Below are positions 25,412 through 33,800 of a stretch of DNA of 64,000 nt, in pieces. The notes beneath the pieces were generated by a model. It saw only the letters and a list, made by a program, of their open reading frames with translations, did no database searches and was not told the origin of the DNA. The position numbers and the translations under genes were made by a program. Position 1 is the first letter of the stretch; the number at the start of each line of letters is the position of its first letter. The DNA is taken from the NCBI GenBank assembly GCA_905221095.1, contig CAJNBV010000007.1:62001-126000 (forward strand). Direction: 5' to 3'. Source of the DNA: a bacterium (GTDB lineage: Bacteria > Bacillota > Bacilli > Lactobacillales > Streptococcaceae).

Positions 25412-27208
25412 CTACTCTCCCAACTGGGCACTGTAGGCGATAATCTGGTCAACTGTGTCTGACAAGAATTGTATAGTATCACGGAGTGGTTTGTCTGTTG
25501 AAATATCTGCTCCGATAATCATGGCTGACTCAAGCGGTGTCTTACTACCACCTGATTTAAGAAGATTGAGCCAGTCTTCAGCTCCAGTTTCTGAATGTTT
25601 CAAATGAAGGTAACCCGCAGTAGAGATAACAAGACCAGCTGAGTAAGTGTAGCTATACAAGCCCATGTAGTAGTGAGCTTGGCGCATCCAAGTCAGAGCC
25701 GCATCGTCGTCAATCTCAATGGCATCACCCCAGAATTCTGTCAAGACTTCCTTCATAATACTGTTAAGTTTGCTTGCTCCAAAGGTTTCTCCTTCTTCAA
25801 TCAATGTATAAACCTTACGCTGGAAGGCTGCTTCCAAGAGGTGGGTAATGAAGTTATGGAAGTAGGTATCTGTCAAACGATGGGCAAGGGCAAAGCGTTT
25901 TTGACGTGGGTCGTCAGATTGGTGCTCCAAGTAGTCACTTAAAAGCAATTCATTGAAGGTTGATGGTGCCTCAACATAGTAGGTTGACATATGGGCGTTG
26001 AAGTAACTTTGGTGATTATCTGAAAAGATAAACTGACCAGAATGGCCGATTTCATGAATCAAGGTATAGACATCGCTCAAACGACCTGTCCAGCTCATGA
26101 GGACATAAGGGTGCACGCGATATGGATCCGCCGCATAACCGCCAGAATCCTTGCCACTATTAGCAGCAAAGTCCACCCAGCGCTCTTCCTGATAGCGAGC
26201 AACTTCCTGACAATATTCTTGTCCCAAAGGTTCTACCGACTTCATGACCAAATCATAGGCATCGTCAATGGTCACTTCAGGATTGAGGGCACTGTCCAAG
26301 TCCAATTTCCAGTCTGCAAAGGTCATCTTTTCAAGACCATTGACCTTGGCAACATGCTTGAGGTATCTCTGGGCAACTGGCGCAAAATCCTTCATGATAA
26401 GGTCAATCTGACGGTCAAACATGGCACGGTCCACTTCTTGTTCGGCTAGAAGATAATCAAAAACGGAATCATATCCCTTCATATCTGCCAATAGTTTTTC
26501 AGACTTGACTTGGGCTAAATAGGCTGCCGCAGCTGTATTTTGGTGCTTACGAAGTCCCTCTGAGAAGGAACGGAAGGATTTCTCACGAACCTCAGCGTCC
26601 TCATGGTTTTGGTAAAAATTCTCATAGGTGACAAAGCTGTTTTTGTAGTTTTTTCCATTGGCTTCAAAATCAGCCATTTCAAAGTCCCCAGCTCGCATCT
26701 TAGTGTAGATATCCTGTGGACTGTAGAAAACTTCACCAAGATTGGTCAAGGCTTTTTCCACATCAGCCCCTAGATAGTGGGCTTTTTTGATTTTTGCCTG
26801 ACGAATGGCTGCCGTCAAATGTGGCAAGTCCCCCAAACGATTTAAGACTTCCTCGTCTGCTGCCACCAGAGCATCGTCAAAGAAGGTCAAGGCTACGCTG
26901 GCATCTGTTTCAAATTCCATCCCAGCTTGGGCAATATTAGCAAATTCTTCATTGCTATAGTCTGTCGTCTGAGGCATAAAACCATAGTTACCAATATGGC
27001 TCATCTGGATATAGATTTGTTCCAATTCTGCGAAGGCCTTCTCAAAATCCTCAAAAGTATGAAGATTACCCTTGTAGTCACGGCTAAACTGGTTGATGTC
27101 TTCGCGAGTTTTCTCGATTGCACGCAAGAAATCCTCACGGTCTTGGTATAGGGCTGTTAAATCCCAAAGTTCCTTCTCTGGAAATTCTGAACGGTGTTTT
27201 TGTTCCAT
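25412..27208 (-). CDS. pepF: Oligoendopeptidase F (M3B metallopeptidase)
   Basis: 598 aa. Cytoplasmic zinc endopeptidase cutting oligopeptides of about 7-17 residues. The zinc motif is LIHEIGHSGQF (HExxH) with the downstream Glu in the EAPSTFNELLL segment. Full length. It follows rsmE closely (10-bp gap) and may be cotranscribed with prmA-rsmE. Confidence 0.96.
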   Translation of the reverse strand: MEQKHRSEFPEKELWDLTALYQDREDFLRAIEKTREDINQFSRDYKGNLHTFEDFEKAFAELEQIYIQMSHIGNYGFMPQTTDYSNEEFANIAQAGMEFETDASVALTFFDDALVAADEEVLNRLGDLPHLTAAIRQAKIKKAHYLGADVEKALTNLGEVFYSPQDIYTKMRAGDFEMADFEANGKNYKNSFVTYENFYQNHEDAEVREKSFRSFSEGLRKHQNTAAAAYLAQVKSEKLLADMKGYDSVFDYLLAEQEVDRAMFDRQIDLIMKDFAPVAQRYLKHVAKVNGLEKMTFADWKLDLDSALNPEVTIDDAYDLVMKSVEPLGQEYCQEVARYQEERWVDFAANSGKDSGGYAADPYRVHPYVLMSWTGRLSDVYTLIHEIGHSGQFIFSDNHQSYFNAHMSTYYVEAPSTFNELLLSDYLEHQSDDPRQKRFALAHRLTDTYFHNFITHLLEAAFQRKVYTLIEEGETFGASKLNSIMKEVLTEFWGDAIEIDDDAALTWMRQAHYYMGLYSYTYSAGLVISTAGYLHLKHSETGAEDWLNLLKSGGSKTPLESAMIIGADISTDKPLRDTIQFLSDTVDQIIAYSAQLGE

Positions 27209-27218
27209 TTTCTTCCTC

Positions 27219-27962
27219 TTATTTCTCTAATTCTAATAAAACACTAAGGGCTGATAAGGCATAAAGCGGTGCTGTTTCTGCTCGCAAAATACGAGGACCA
27301 AGTCCTGCTAAGACCGCTCCTTTAGCTTCAAAACTTTCAATTTCTGCAGGTGAGAGGCCACCTTCTGGGCCAAAGATAAAGAGCAATTTGGCTCCTGTTT
27401 CAAGACAAGTGACTGCTTGCAGAAGCGCAGAGGCTTCTCCCTCTTTTGCTGATTCTTCATAGGCCACTATGATAGATTCAAACTGATCTAGCTGGGCTAT
27501 AAAATCTGCTTTTTTCTCAAAAAGCTTGATACTTGGGACTATATTACGCTTGCTTTGCTCGGCTGCTCCAAGGGCAATTTTTTCTAGTTTTTCGGCTTTC
27601 TTGCCCAATTTCTTACCATCCCACTTGGAAACTGACCAATCTGCTGGAAATGCCCAAATCTGACTAGCACCCAGTTCGGTTACTTTTTGGGTGATGAACT
27701 CCAGCTTGTCTCCCTTGGGAAATCCAGACGCAATGGTCACTTGAATTGGTAGTTCTACATTGTCAGTTAATTCTTGGACCAACTCAAACTGACGATTTTC
27801 CACATCTAGCACGCGCGCCAAGCGCTTAATGCCATCATCAAAGACCAAAGTAACCTCATCCTCTTCTTTCAAGCGCATAACCTGAAACATATGCTTACTG
27901 GTTTCCTTGTCCTCGATGGTGACAGGAGAGATAGCACTGCCTTTTACAAAATACTGCTGCAT
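27219..27962 (-). CDS. rsmE: 16S rRNA (uracil-1498-N3)-methyltransferase
   Basis: 247 aa. SPOUT-class methyltransferase: N-terminal PUA-like region, then the knot signatures IFGPEGGLSPAEIE and LGPRILRAETAPLYALS. Start MQQYFVKG at 27962 has GGAGG at 5 nt; the longer frame to 27974 is not needed. The ribosome site lies inside the last codons of prmA. Confidence 0.95.
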   Translation of the reverse strand: MQQYFVKGSAISPVTIEDKETSKHMFQVMRLKEEDEVTLVFDDGIKRLARVLDVENRQFELVQELTDNVELPIQVTIASGFPKGDKLEFITQKVTELGASQIWAFPADWSVSKWDGKKLGKKAEKLEKIALGAAEQSKRNIVPSIKLFEKKADFIAQLDQFESIIVAYEESAKEGEASALLQAVTCLETGAKLLFIFGPEGGLSPAEIESFEAKGAVLAGLGPRILRAETAPLYALSALSVLLELEK

Positions 27963-27963
27963 G

Positions 27964-28914
27964 CTAGCCTCCAATCACACCTGAAATATCCTTGGTTTTC
28001 TTAAAGACACAGGCATTCCATTCCCCTTGAATCATGTGAGTTTCAAGGAAAAATCCAGCTGACTCAGCCGATTCGCGCACCATGTCCCACTTGTCCTTGA
28101 TAATGCCACTCATGATCAGGTAGCCTTCATCCTTGACCAAACGATAAGCATCGTCTGTCAGATTAATGAGGATATCCGCCAAGATATTAGCCACAATCAC
28201 ATCTGCCTCAATCTCCACGCCTTTAAGCAAATCTCCAGCAGCAACATGAATATTTTCCATGCCAGGGTTGAGCTCAATATTTTCCTGAGCCACACGAACC
28301 GCTACATCATCCAGGTCGTAGGCGAAGATTTCCTTAGCACCAAGAAGAGAGCTGGCGATAGAAAGGACACCTGAACCAGTCCCCACATCCAGCACCGTTT
28401 CGCCACCACGAAGAACCTGCTCCAAAGCAAAGAGACTCATCTTAGTTGTCGGATGTGTTCCAGTCCCAAAAGCCATACCTGGATCCAGCTTGATAATCTT
28501 TTCTCCCGCAGTCGCCTCATAGTCTGTCCAAGAGGGAACGATGGTCAAATCATGAGTGATACGAGCTGGCTCATAGTATTTCTTCCAGTTGTCTGCCCAG
28601 TCTTCCTCAGCCAAGGCAGTCGTCCCCATTTTGACCTCTCCCAAATCCATAAAATCAGTTAGTTCCGCGAGGCGAGCCTGCAAGTCTGCCTCAACCACTG
28701 CTACATCAACCGTTTCAGGATAGTAGGCGGTCACTACAATTTCTTCTTGTTGCTCTACCTCAGGGAAAATCTCTCCAAATCGATCCACATTCCCCACATA
28801 GTCCATGCTGTCTTCGATCGCAACACCTTGCGCTCCTAGCTCAATCAAGAGATTGGAAACCAATTCCTCTCCCTCACGCTTAACCGTAACTTTTAACTCT
28901 TGCCATGTTTCCAT
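27964..28914 (-). CDS. prmA: Ribosomal protein L11 methyltransferase
   Basis: 316 aa. The SAM-binding motif is [14 protein letters not shown] (residues about 178-191), followed by the conserved [10 protein letters not shown]. Trimethylates L11. The pair prmA-rsmE is common in Firmicutes. The start overlaps the end of a membrane-protein gene upstream by 22 bp. Confidence 0.96.
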   Translation of the reverse strand: METWQELKVTVKREGEELVSNLLIELGAQGVAIEDSMDYVGNVDRFGEIFPEVEQQEEIVVTAYYPETVDVAVVEADLQARLAELTDFMDLGEVKMGTTALAEEDWADNWKKYYEPARITHDLTIVPSWTDYEATAGEKIIKLDPGMAFGTGTHPTTKMSLFALEQVLRGGETVLDVGTGSGVLSIASSLLGAKEIFAYDLDDVAVRVAQENIELNPGMENIHVAAGDLLKGVEIEADVIVANILADILINLTDDAYRLVKDEGYLIMSGIIKDKWDMVRESAESAGFFLETHMIQGEWNACVFKKTKDISGVIGG

Positions 28915-29294
28915 TTTGAATCTTCCTTATTTTTCTTAAATTCTTCAATCACATCTGCGTAATGTTCTTTCATTGCACTATGAATCTGCTGTTTAAAAAT
29001 ACCAAACATAAGAAAATAAACTAGTAGAACAATACTTTCCAACAGTATAAAAAGTAAAAAATACACCGATAAGGGCAGTACGAGACCTCTACCACTTAGT
29101 AAGGGTACAACAACCATTAGCACACACATCACAGTCATAGAAATTCCTGCTACTTTTGTACCTCTTTCTCTCATCTTCTTTAACTTTAAATATTCTATAT
29201 AGATGATTGTAGCTTCTTCCTTAGAGTATTGCCCAATTTCTAATTTTTTCTCCACTTCTTTATTGAGTGTCGTTGTTGCAATCGCAAAAATCAT
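28893..29294 (-). CDS. Membrane protein, unknown function
   Basis: 133 aa. An N-terminal amphipathic/charged part (residues 1-45, rich in Lys/Glu), then two strong hydrophobic helices (about 48-67 and 72-98), and a charged Lys-rich tail. Not recognised as a named family. Its ATG overlaps the stop of the broken Nudix gene (ATGA), so in the ancestral state it was translated right after the Nudix enzyme. GAGGAAGTAAA precedes the start. Confidence 0.65.
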   Translation of the reverse strand: MIFAIATTTLNKEVEKKLEIGQYSKEEATIIYIEYLKLKKMRERGTKVAGISMTVMCVLMVVVPLLSGRGLVLPLSVYFLLFILLESIVLLVYFLMFGIFKQQIHSAMKEHYADVIEEFKKNKEDSKWKHGKS

Positions 29295-29740
29295 TTTACT
29301 TCCTCCAAATAATCCCTCAATCTCCTCTGCAACTGGGGTACAACCTTTTCTGAGTCAAGAAACTCATCAATGCTCATCAGTTTATAGCTCTGTCCTTCGT
29401 CACCAAAGACAATCTGGTCAAACTGTTCCTGAGCCAACTTTCCAACTAGAAAGACCGACTCCTTCCCCTCAAAAAGCATGCTTGGATAAACCTTACCCCA
29501 GAGCAGGCAATCTTTAGACAAATGAATCCCCAGTTCCTCAAAAACTTCACGCGCCACGCACTCGAAAGGACTTTCGTCCCCTTCACGGCCACCACCTGGC
29601 AGTTCTCACATATTGGGCCACGGGATATTGTCCTTGTCATCACGCAAGATAGTTAAAATCCTATCATCACAAAAGAGGGCAATTTTGCAACCTGTGAAAT
29701 AGAAAAGATTATGAAAGAATTCAAAAACTACCACTATCAT
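29291..29740 (-). pseudogene. Nudix hydrolase, main fragment with in-frame stop
   Basis: The complete Nudix box is readable (GGREGDESPFECVAREV followed by FEELGI), so this was a MutT-like pyrophosphohydrolase. Codon 45 is TGA (29606-29608) in the run PNM-stop-ELPGGG, where Trp (TGG) is expected: a single G-to-A change. The N-terminus here (from ATG 29740, AAAGGA upstream) is also not native: the original start, coding for MEIEISDFTGCKIA, lies 2.4 kb away at 32127. The shared FTGCKIA codons mark the break. An internal restart after the stop could make only a domain lacking the first strands. Confidence 0.85.
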
Positions 29741-29823
29741 ATATCCTTTGAGTAAAAAAATATATTTATTTAAGAAACACATTTGAGAAGTACGGCTCAT
29801 ATCTTATTACATGAAAAATTTAA

Positions 29824-29850
29824 GGAGGCTCACTAAAAAGCAAGCCCCTA
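29824..29850 (-). terminator. Possible terminator of the three-gene island operon
   Basis: Reading leftward, a GGGGCTTGCT/AGTGAGCCTCC hairpin with some G-T pairs is followed by TTAAATTTTT. It lies 16 bp after the nuclease gene. Confidence 0.4.
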
Positions 29851-29866
29851 TTGTACACAGTTCCTT

Positions 29867-30526
29867 TCAACTTAGCAAATCTTCAAGCTCGTGCTTCTTA
29901 AAGTAATGATCTATATCATGAATCGTATCATGTTTAATAGAGTCCATTTTATCACATAAAAGTTTTAAAAAATTATCTCCCGAACTTAATTTTTCGAAAT
30001 CATTAATATTGAAATCCAATATTAAGATATCATCCTTTAAAAAAATCTTCTTTACTAAGCCCGTTGCATCTTTCCAATCACTTCCAGTAAATCCTTCATA
30101 AGAAAAAATAACTCCAAACTTACATCCCTGATTTCTCAACAAAGAGTGAAACTTTCCTATCCAAGTAACGGATACTTTCTTGTTATAATTCTTACATTCA
30201 AATAAAATATCTGTATCAATACTTAAAAATTGACGGAATAATTCTTTAGCCCCTATCTTGGTTCTCAGCAATAGATCAATTTCATTTGTATGTGTCCTTA
30301 AATTTGGAAACACTTCAAAAAAATTAGTACTTTCTGCTAAAAATACGACTAGTTCCTCCAGCGCTCCACCTTTTATGGATGATTTACTATTACTTCCATT
30401 TTCATCTTTAAATTTATTAAGTTTCTTTATATACTCTTCCAATTTTTTACCACGCAAAGTTAATTCTTTGAAAATATCCTCAAGGTCTAGAGAAAGTAAA
30501 AATGCTAATACTTCTTTAACTTCCAT
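29867..30526 (-). CDS. PD-(D/E)XK nuclease, Mrr-like restriction endonuclease fold
   Basis: 219 aa. The layout matches a restriction-type nuclease: KGGALEEL (Glu57), NEIDLLL (Asp84), FECKNYNKK (Glu110-Cys-Lys112), then VTWIGKFHSLLRNQG, which in Mrr-type enzymes follows the active site. The N-terminal 50 residues are helical and charged, perhaps for contact with partners. It is the last gene of an AT-rich three-gene operon and overlaps the preceding gene by 11 bp. A role in cleaving foreign DNA is inference from the fold and setting. Catalytic residues appear intact. Confidence 0.7.
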   Translation of the reverse strand: MEVKEVLAFLLSLDLEDIFKELTLRGKKLEEYIKKLNKFKDENGSNSKSSIKGGALEELVVFLAESTNFFEVFPNLRTHTNEIDLLLRTKIGAKELFRQFLSIDTDILFECKNYNKKVSVTWIGKFHSLLRNQGCKFGVIFSYEGFTGSDWKDATGLVKKIFLKDDILILDFNINDFEKLSSGDNFLKLLCDKMDSIKHDTIHDIDHYFKKHELEDLLS

Positions 30527-30899
30527 AATCTTTTTTAACCTCGTATATCACATACAGATTATCTTTAAGTGGAAATACCTCGCCACATTCTTTACATGCC
30601 ATCTCGTTAGGAAGATTAATATAACTTATACCTTTAAACACCTTTCTATAATTGTCATTATCCGGACACCTGAATTCAAATAATCTATCAAGAATTCCTT
30701 CTTTTTCAAGTATATTTAATAAAATAAAAACTTGATCAATACTTATATCTAATTTTCTAGCTACTGCACCAGGATACATATAAATCTTATTTTTATCTCG
30801 AAAATAAGGTTCCAATAATTCAACTATCTGTAATTTATTATATGTACCAGATTCAGCTACCACTCTCTCTATATTTTTTAATAATATATTTGGTAACAT
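30516..30899 (-). CDS. Winged-helix / zinc-ribbon protein of unknown function
   Basis: 127 aa. Residues about 40-72 (AVARKLDISIDQVFILLNIL) look like a winged helix-turn-helix. The C-terminal part has FRCPD and then MACKECGEVFP (CxxC at 102/105), consistent with a small zinc-binding ribbon of three or four Cys. A DNA- or RNA-binding adaptor is likely. It overlaps the upstream gene by 47 bp and the downstream nuclease gene by 11 bp, so the three products are translationally coupled. Start at 30899 has GAGGGG at 7 nt. No named family was recognised. Confidence 0.65.
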   Translation of the reverse strand: MLPNILLKNIERVVAESGTYNKLQIVELLEPYFRDKNKIYMYPGAVARKLDISIDQVFILLNILEKEGILDRLFEFRCPDNDNYRKVFKGISYINLPNEMACKECGEVFPLKDNLYVIYEVKKDYGS

Positions 30900-31887
30900 A
30901 GTTCATCCCCTCACTGCCTCTTCCATTCGTATAATACTCCATTAGAGTAAAATCATTAGAATTATCACTTAACAAATTAACAAAATTAAATTTTACTTGA
31001 ATGATTCTACGTTTAATCTCATTAGGCCATCTAAGAGATCGCCAAGGTAGCTCAGAAGTTTCTTCTGTATCTTTTATGAAATCCTCAAGCAATTGTTTAA
31101 TTTGTTGGCATTCCTCATTCGCTTCAAACAAATCCGAATTGTCTTTAATAATTGCATCTAACTCTCCAAGTATTGGCAAAACCGTTTCATCCGAACTTTG
31201 AGAACTATTAAGAGTTGCATCTCCACCATTTGCTAGTTGCATTTTTTGAGAGCTAACTTTTACATTGCTATCATTTTCAGCGATGAAATTAACTGTTTGA
31301 TCTAAAGGCATAGCATCAAGATTCACAGCAAACTTAGATTCAATATCCCTTCTAATCTCAGAAATTCTTTCATTATAAAAATCGCTTTCATCGTTTCGTA
31401 AAAACCTTGAAATCGTATGCACTCTTGTTTCAATAACATTATATTCTGGATAATAGACTGCTAACATAGGATATCTCACAGAGTATGTTCTAGGGACACC
31501 TTCAATTAGTTTTACACCCACACAGCGTTTTAAAAATTTTATAATATACAATGTTCCAGTTTTAATAACCGTAGGAACATCCTCATTTGTAATCTTTCCT
31601 TCATTATGAATCAAGGAATCTAACTTCTCTTTTAAGTCATCAGTTGGACTAGATACTTCAAAAATTGAGCTGTATTTATAAAGCTTTTCAAATTCAAATT
31701 TTTCAATAATCTTTTCAACTTTTTCACATTCAGTTTCTAGCATTTTAGAAATAATTTCACGAGAATCTGGTGACAACTTATTGTCCTCCTCATGTACAAT
31801 TACTTCTGCATTTTTTAACATACGTTCAATAATCTTTAAATCACTTTTTGAATATAGCTCAATTGAATCTTTTAGTAAATCTGACAT
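30853..31887 (-). CDS. Unrecognised 344-aa protein, first gene of the island operon
   Basis: The start at 31887 (MSDLLKDSIELYS) has GGAGGAGATAT upstream; the open frame beyond it to 31995 has no support. The N-terminal 100 residues are helical and strongly charged. Residues about 106-200 look like a compact alpha/beta domain (TGTLYIIKFLKRCVGVKLIE, YPMLAVYYPEYNVIETRVHT). A low-complexity Ser/Gln/Asn linker (about 213-233) follows, then a helical C-terminal domain. No enzyme motif, transmembrane helix or signal peptide is visible. By position it could be a sensor or scaffold for the nuclease downstream, which is inference. Confidence 0.65.
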   Translation of the reverse strand: MSDLLKDSIELYSKSDLKIIERMLKNAEVIVHEEDNKLSPDSREIISKMLETECEKVEKIIEKFEFEKLYKYSSIFEVSSPTDDLKEKLDSLIHNEGKITNEDVPTVIKTGTLYIIKFLKRCVGVKLIEGVPRTYSVRYPMLAVYYPEYNVIETRVHTISRFLRNDESDFYNERISEIRRDIESKFAVNLDAMPLDQTVNFIAENDSNVKVSSQKMQLANGGDATLNSSQSSDETVLPILGELDAIIKDNSDLFEANEECQQIKQLLEDFIKDTEETSELPWRSLRWPNEIKRRIIQVKFNFVNLLSDNSNDFTLMEYYTNGRGSEGMNYVTKYIIKKYRESGS

Positions 31888-32058
31888 ATATCTCCTCCAC
31901 TCACCAACAAAAACTAATAATTTCTTACATATATTCTCTTTGCATACATACAAACAGGTAATACTACATTTCGCTTCAATTGTAGCATAAATCAAGGATA
32001 AATTCTAGTATATCAATTGACACAGTTTTTTAAACACGATAAAACATAGTATTTACTT

Positions 32059-32127
32059 CTAAAACATACAGTTTAATATAAAAAAAGCAATCTTACAGCC
32101 TGTGAAATCAGAAATCTCTATTTCCAT
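32059..32127 (-). pseudogene. Nudix hydrolase, original 5' end (severed)
   Basis: ATG at 32127 with GGAG inside the last codons of the M50 gene starts MEIEISDFTGCKIA, then runs into unrelated AT-rich sequence and stops after 22 codons. The DFTGCKIA part matches the main Nudix fragment at about 29679-29702. This is the native start of the Nudix gene, cut off by the island between 29710 and 32087. Confidence 0.8.
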
Positions 32128-32128
32128 A

Positions 32129-33196
32129 TCAAACTCCTTTGTCTAATTCTTGTTCCAGCTCTGCTAACCAGTTCTCATAATAGCTTTTCTCGTCCCTCAA
32201 CATGCGACTAGCATTCATTTTCTGTCTAGCAATCTTCATAGCCTTGCGAGTTTTAGCTACATCATTCTTAACTTTAAATTGATACCAGGCTTGAATCATT
32301 TGCACATCTGCCATTTTTAGAGATAAAAAGGATTTAACGCTTCGAACACTTGCATATTCCTCCGCTTTCTCATTATCACCTTCTAGCAAGGCGATTTGAA
32401 GAAGGTTTAGTTGGCAAAGAGTTTCAGACATCGAGTGTTCTGTTCTCTCTAGTAAAGATTGAAATATCTTTTTAGCTACCTCTAAATGACCATCCAATAT
32501 GAAAACCACTCCCTGAAGAGTTTCAATACTTTCTGCGAAACTCCCTCGTGCATCCTCAGAAACTGGTTGAACAAAGTCTTTCAAATCATATTCTTGAGGA
32601 GCCAGCAAAGTTTGAGCAGAATGTCTCAATACCAAGTAGGCGTATTTCGTATTTTCAGGGTGCTGTAGTAATTCCCAAATTTTTGCTCCATCGGTGATGC
32701 CGACTGGCAAAGCGTTGTTTAGGAAGAACGATAAATTCAGAAAGATCCAAGTACCAGCAAAATACCAGCTTTTTGTCACAAATCCAAACAATATCGCCAA
32801 TAATATCAAGCTAAGATGAACCAGCAAACCTCCTGAAAGCATCAAGATGATTCTTTGATCGCTTTCATCTTCTTTCAATCCAATGTACTGAGCACCAACA
32901 TTTTTCAGAATGGCTGTTCTACTAAGATGAAACCTGCCTGACTTTTTGGTCAAAAGAAAATGTCCTAATCCAAAAGCCACCAGCCGATAGCCTGTCAAGT
33001 AGCCACAAAAAGCATGACCCAGCTCATGAAGAATAAAGATTAAATACATGCTTAAAAGAGCGAAGGCATAACCAAAAGTGAATGCTAAAACTGCTGAATA
33101 CCTCAACTCTGCAAATGCGATAGTGCCACAAGCAAAAGCTAGCATAATAAAGACAAAAGCTAGCACATAAACCAAATACGTCCCAAATTTTTTCAT
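32129..33196 (-). CDS. M50-family membrane metalloprotease-like protein
   Basis: 355 aa. Hydrophobic N-terminal two thirds with the zinc motif FILHELGHAFCGY (residues about 55-67) and the second M50 motif in NNALPVGITDGAKI (Asp ligand). The C-terminal 150 residues are soluble, helical and TPR-like (ALLEGDNEKAEEYASVRS). Such site-2-type proteases cut membrane or signalling substrates; the substrate here is unknown. It ends in GGAGTTTGA, which doubles as the ribosome site of the severed Nudix gene. Confidence 0.85.
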   Translation of the reverse strand: MKKFGTYLVYVLAFVFIMLAFACGTIAFAELRYSAVLAFTFGYAFALLSMYLIFILHELGHAFCGYLTGYRLVAFGLGHFLLTKKSGRFHLSRTAILKNVGAQYIGLKEDESDQRIILMLSGGLLVHLSLILLAILFGFVTKSWYFAGTWIFLNLSFFLNNALPVGITDGAKIWELLQHPENTKYAYLVLRHSAQTLLAPQEYDLKDFVQPVSEDARGSFAESIETLQGVVFILDGHLEVAKKIFQSLLERTEHSMSETLCQLNLLQIALLEGDNEKAEEYASVRSVKSFLSLKMADVQMIQAWYQFKVKNDVAKTRKAMKIARQKMNASRMLRDEKSYYENWLAELEQELDKGV

Positions 33197-33214
33197 ACTA
33201 CCTTCTCCAAACTC

Positions 33215-33685
33215 CTAGTATCTCGGATAAGGATAAAACTCTCCCTCTTCCAAGCCTACTTTTCCTTCTTCAAAGACTTCTTGGTTCCATTCCATGACAA
33301 ATTCTTCTGCCTCTGGGTCTTCCAAAAAGTCCATGAGAGCATCCAGCCCAACCTCAGCAGTATCTTTGAGGAAAAGAGCAAAATAAGCTAAAAATTCACG
33401 AGAAAATCCTTTTTTAGGCAGGTAAGGAATAACAGTCAAATAGTCTTCTGCATTGACGGTTGACTTAGCAGGATTATAAAAAAGGACTGCTTCCTCAAAA
33501 AGGATATCATCTGACGAAACCTCTCCGTCCTCGTCCACCATCTCCACACCTGCAGCGTTTTGCGCTTCCAATAGAAAACTCACTTCTACCGCGTGATTGC
33601 GCTTGTCCCAACTAATCTCAAAGTCAAATGGAAAATTCTTCTCCAACTCTTCCTCTAAAACATCTAAAAATCCGTATGTTGCCAT
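33215..33685 (-). CDS. DUF3013 protein, unknown function
   Basis: 156 aa, highly acidic and soluble, with start MATYGFLDVLEEELEK. It matches by eye the DUF3013 proteins of streptococci and lactococci. Two acidic stretches (VDEDGEVSSDD and EDPEAEEF) are notable. It lies 18 bp upstream of the M50 gene and is likely cotranscribed with it; rarA is divergent. Confidence 0.8.
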   Translation of the reverse strand: MATYGFLDVLEEELEKNFPFDFEISWDKRNHAVEVSFLLEAQNAAGVEMVDEDGEVSSDDILFEEAVLFYNPAKSTVNAEDYLTVIPYLPKKGFSREFLAYFALFLKDTAEVGLDALMDFLEDPEAEEFVMEWNQEVFEEGKVGLEEGEFYPYPRY

Positions 33686-33800
33686 TTTGTCCTCTTTCTA
33701 TGCGACTCTTTAATCGCCCCGATTGCTCGGAAATGTGCTAAAATAGATACTACCATCTTACCACATATGTATCAGAAAATCCACGTTAGAAAGGACTGCT

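Larger units (their letters stand above)
29679..32110. mobile_element. 2.4-kb AT-rich island inserted in the Nudix gene
   Basis: Bounded by imperfect direct repeats: 29679-29702 and 32087-32110 share about 19 of 23 positions, all Nudix coding sequence. Inside lie three overlapping genes of unknown system type. Base composition is much more AT-rich than the genes on both sides. No integrase or transposase gene is present inside, so the mode of entry is unclear. It may have come by transformation and recombination in flanking homology, or as cargo whose mobility gene is gone. Confidence 0.7.

Noticed and set aside
26042..26449. Open frame of 135 codons on the plus strand
   Set aside because: It is antisense inside pepF, without a start signal.
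30258..30683. Open frame of 141 codons, plus strand, within the island
   Set aside because: Antisense to the nuclease and winged-helix genes. Those have coupled overlaps and recognisable motifs, whereas this frame is low-complexity Ser/Leu/Asn typical of antisense AT-rich DNA.
31888..31995. Longer N-terminus for the 344-aa island protein
   Set aside because: The upstream codons have no ribosome site, whereas ATG 31887 has a strong GGAGGAG; the extra residues look like translated leader DNA.
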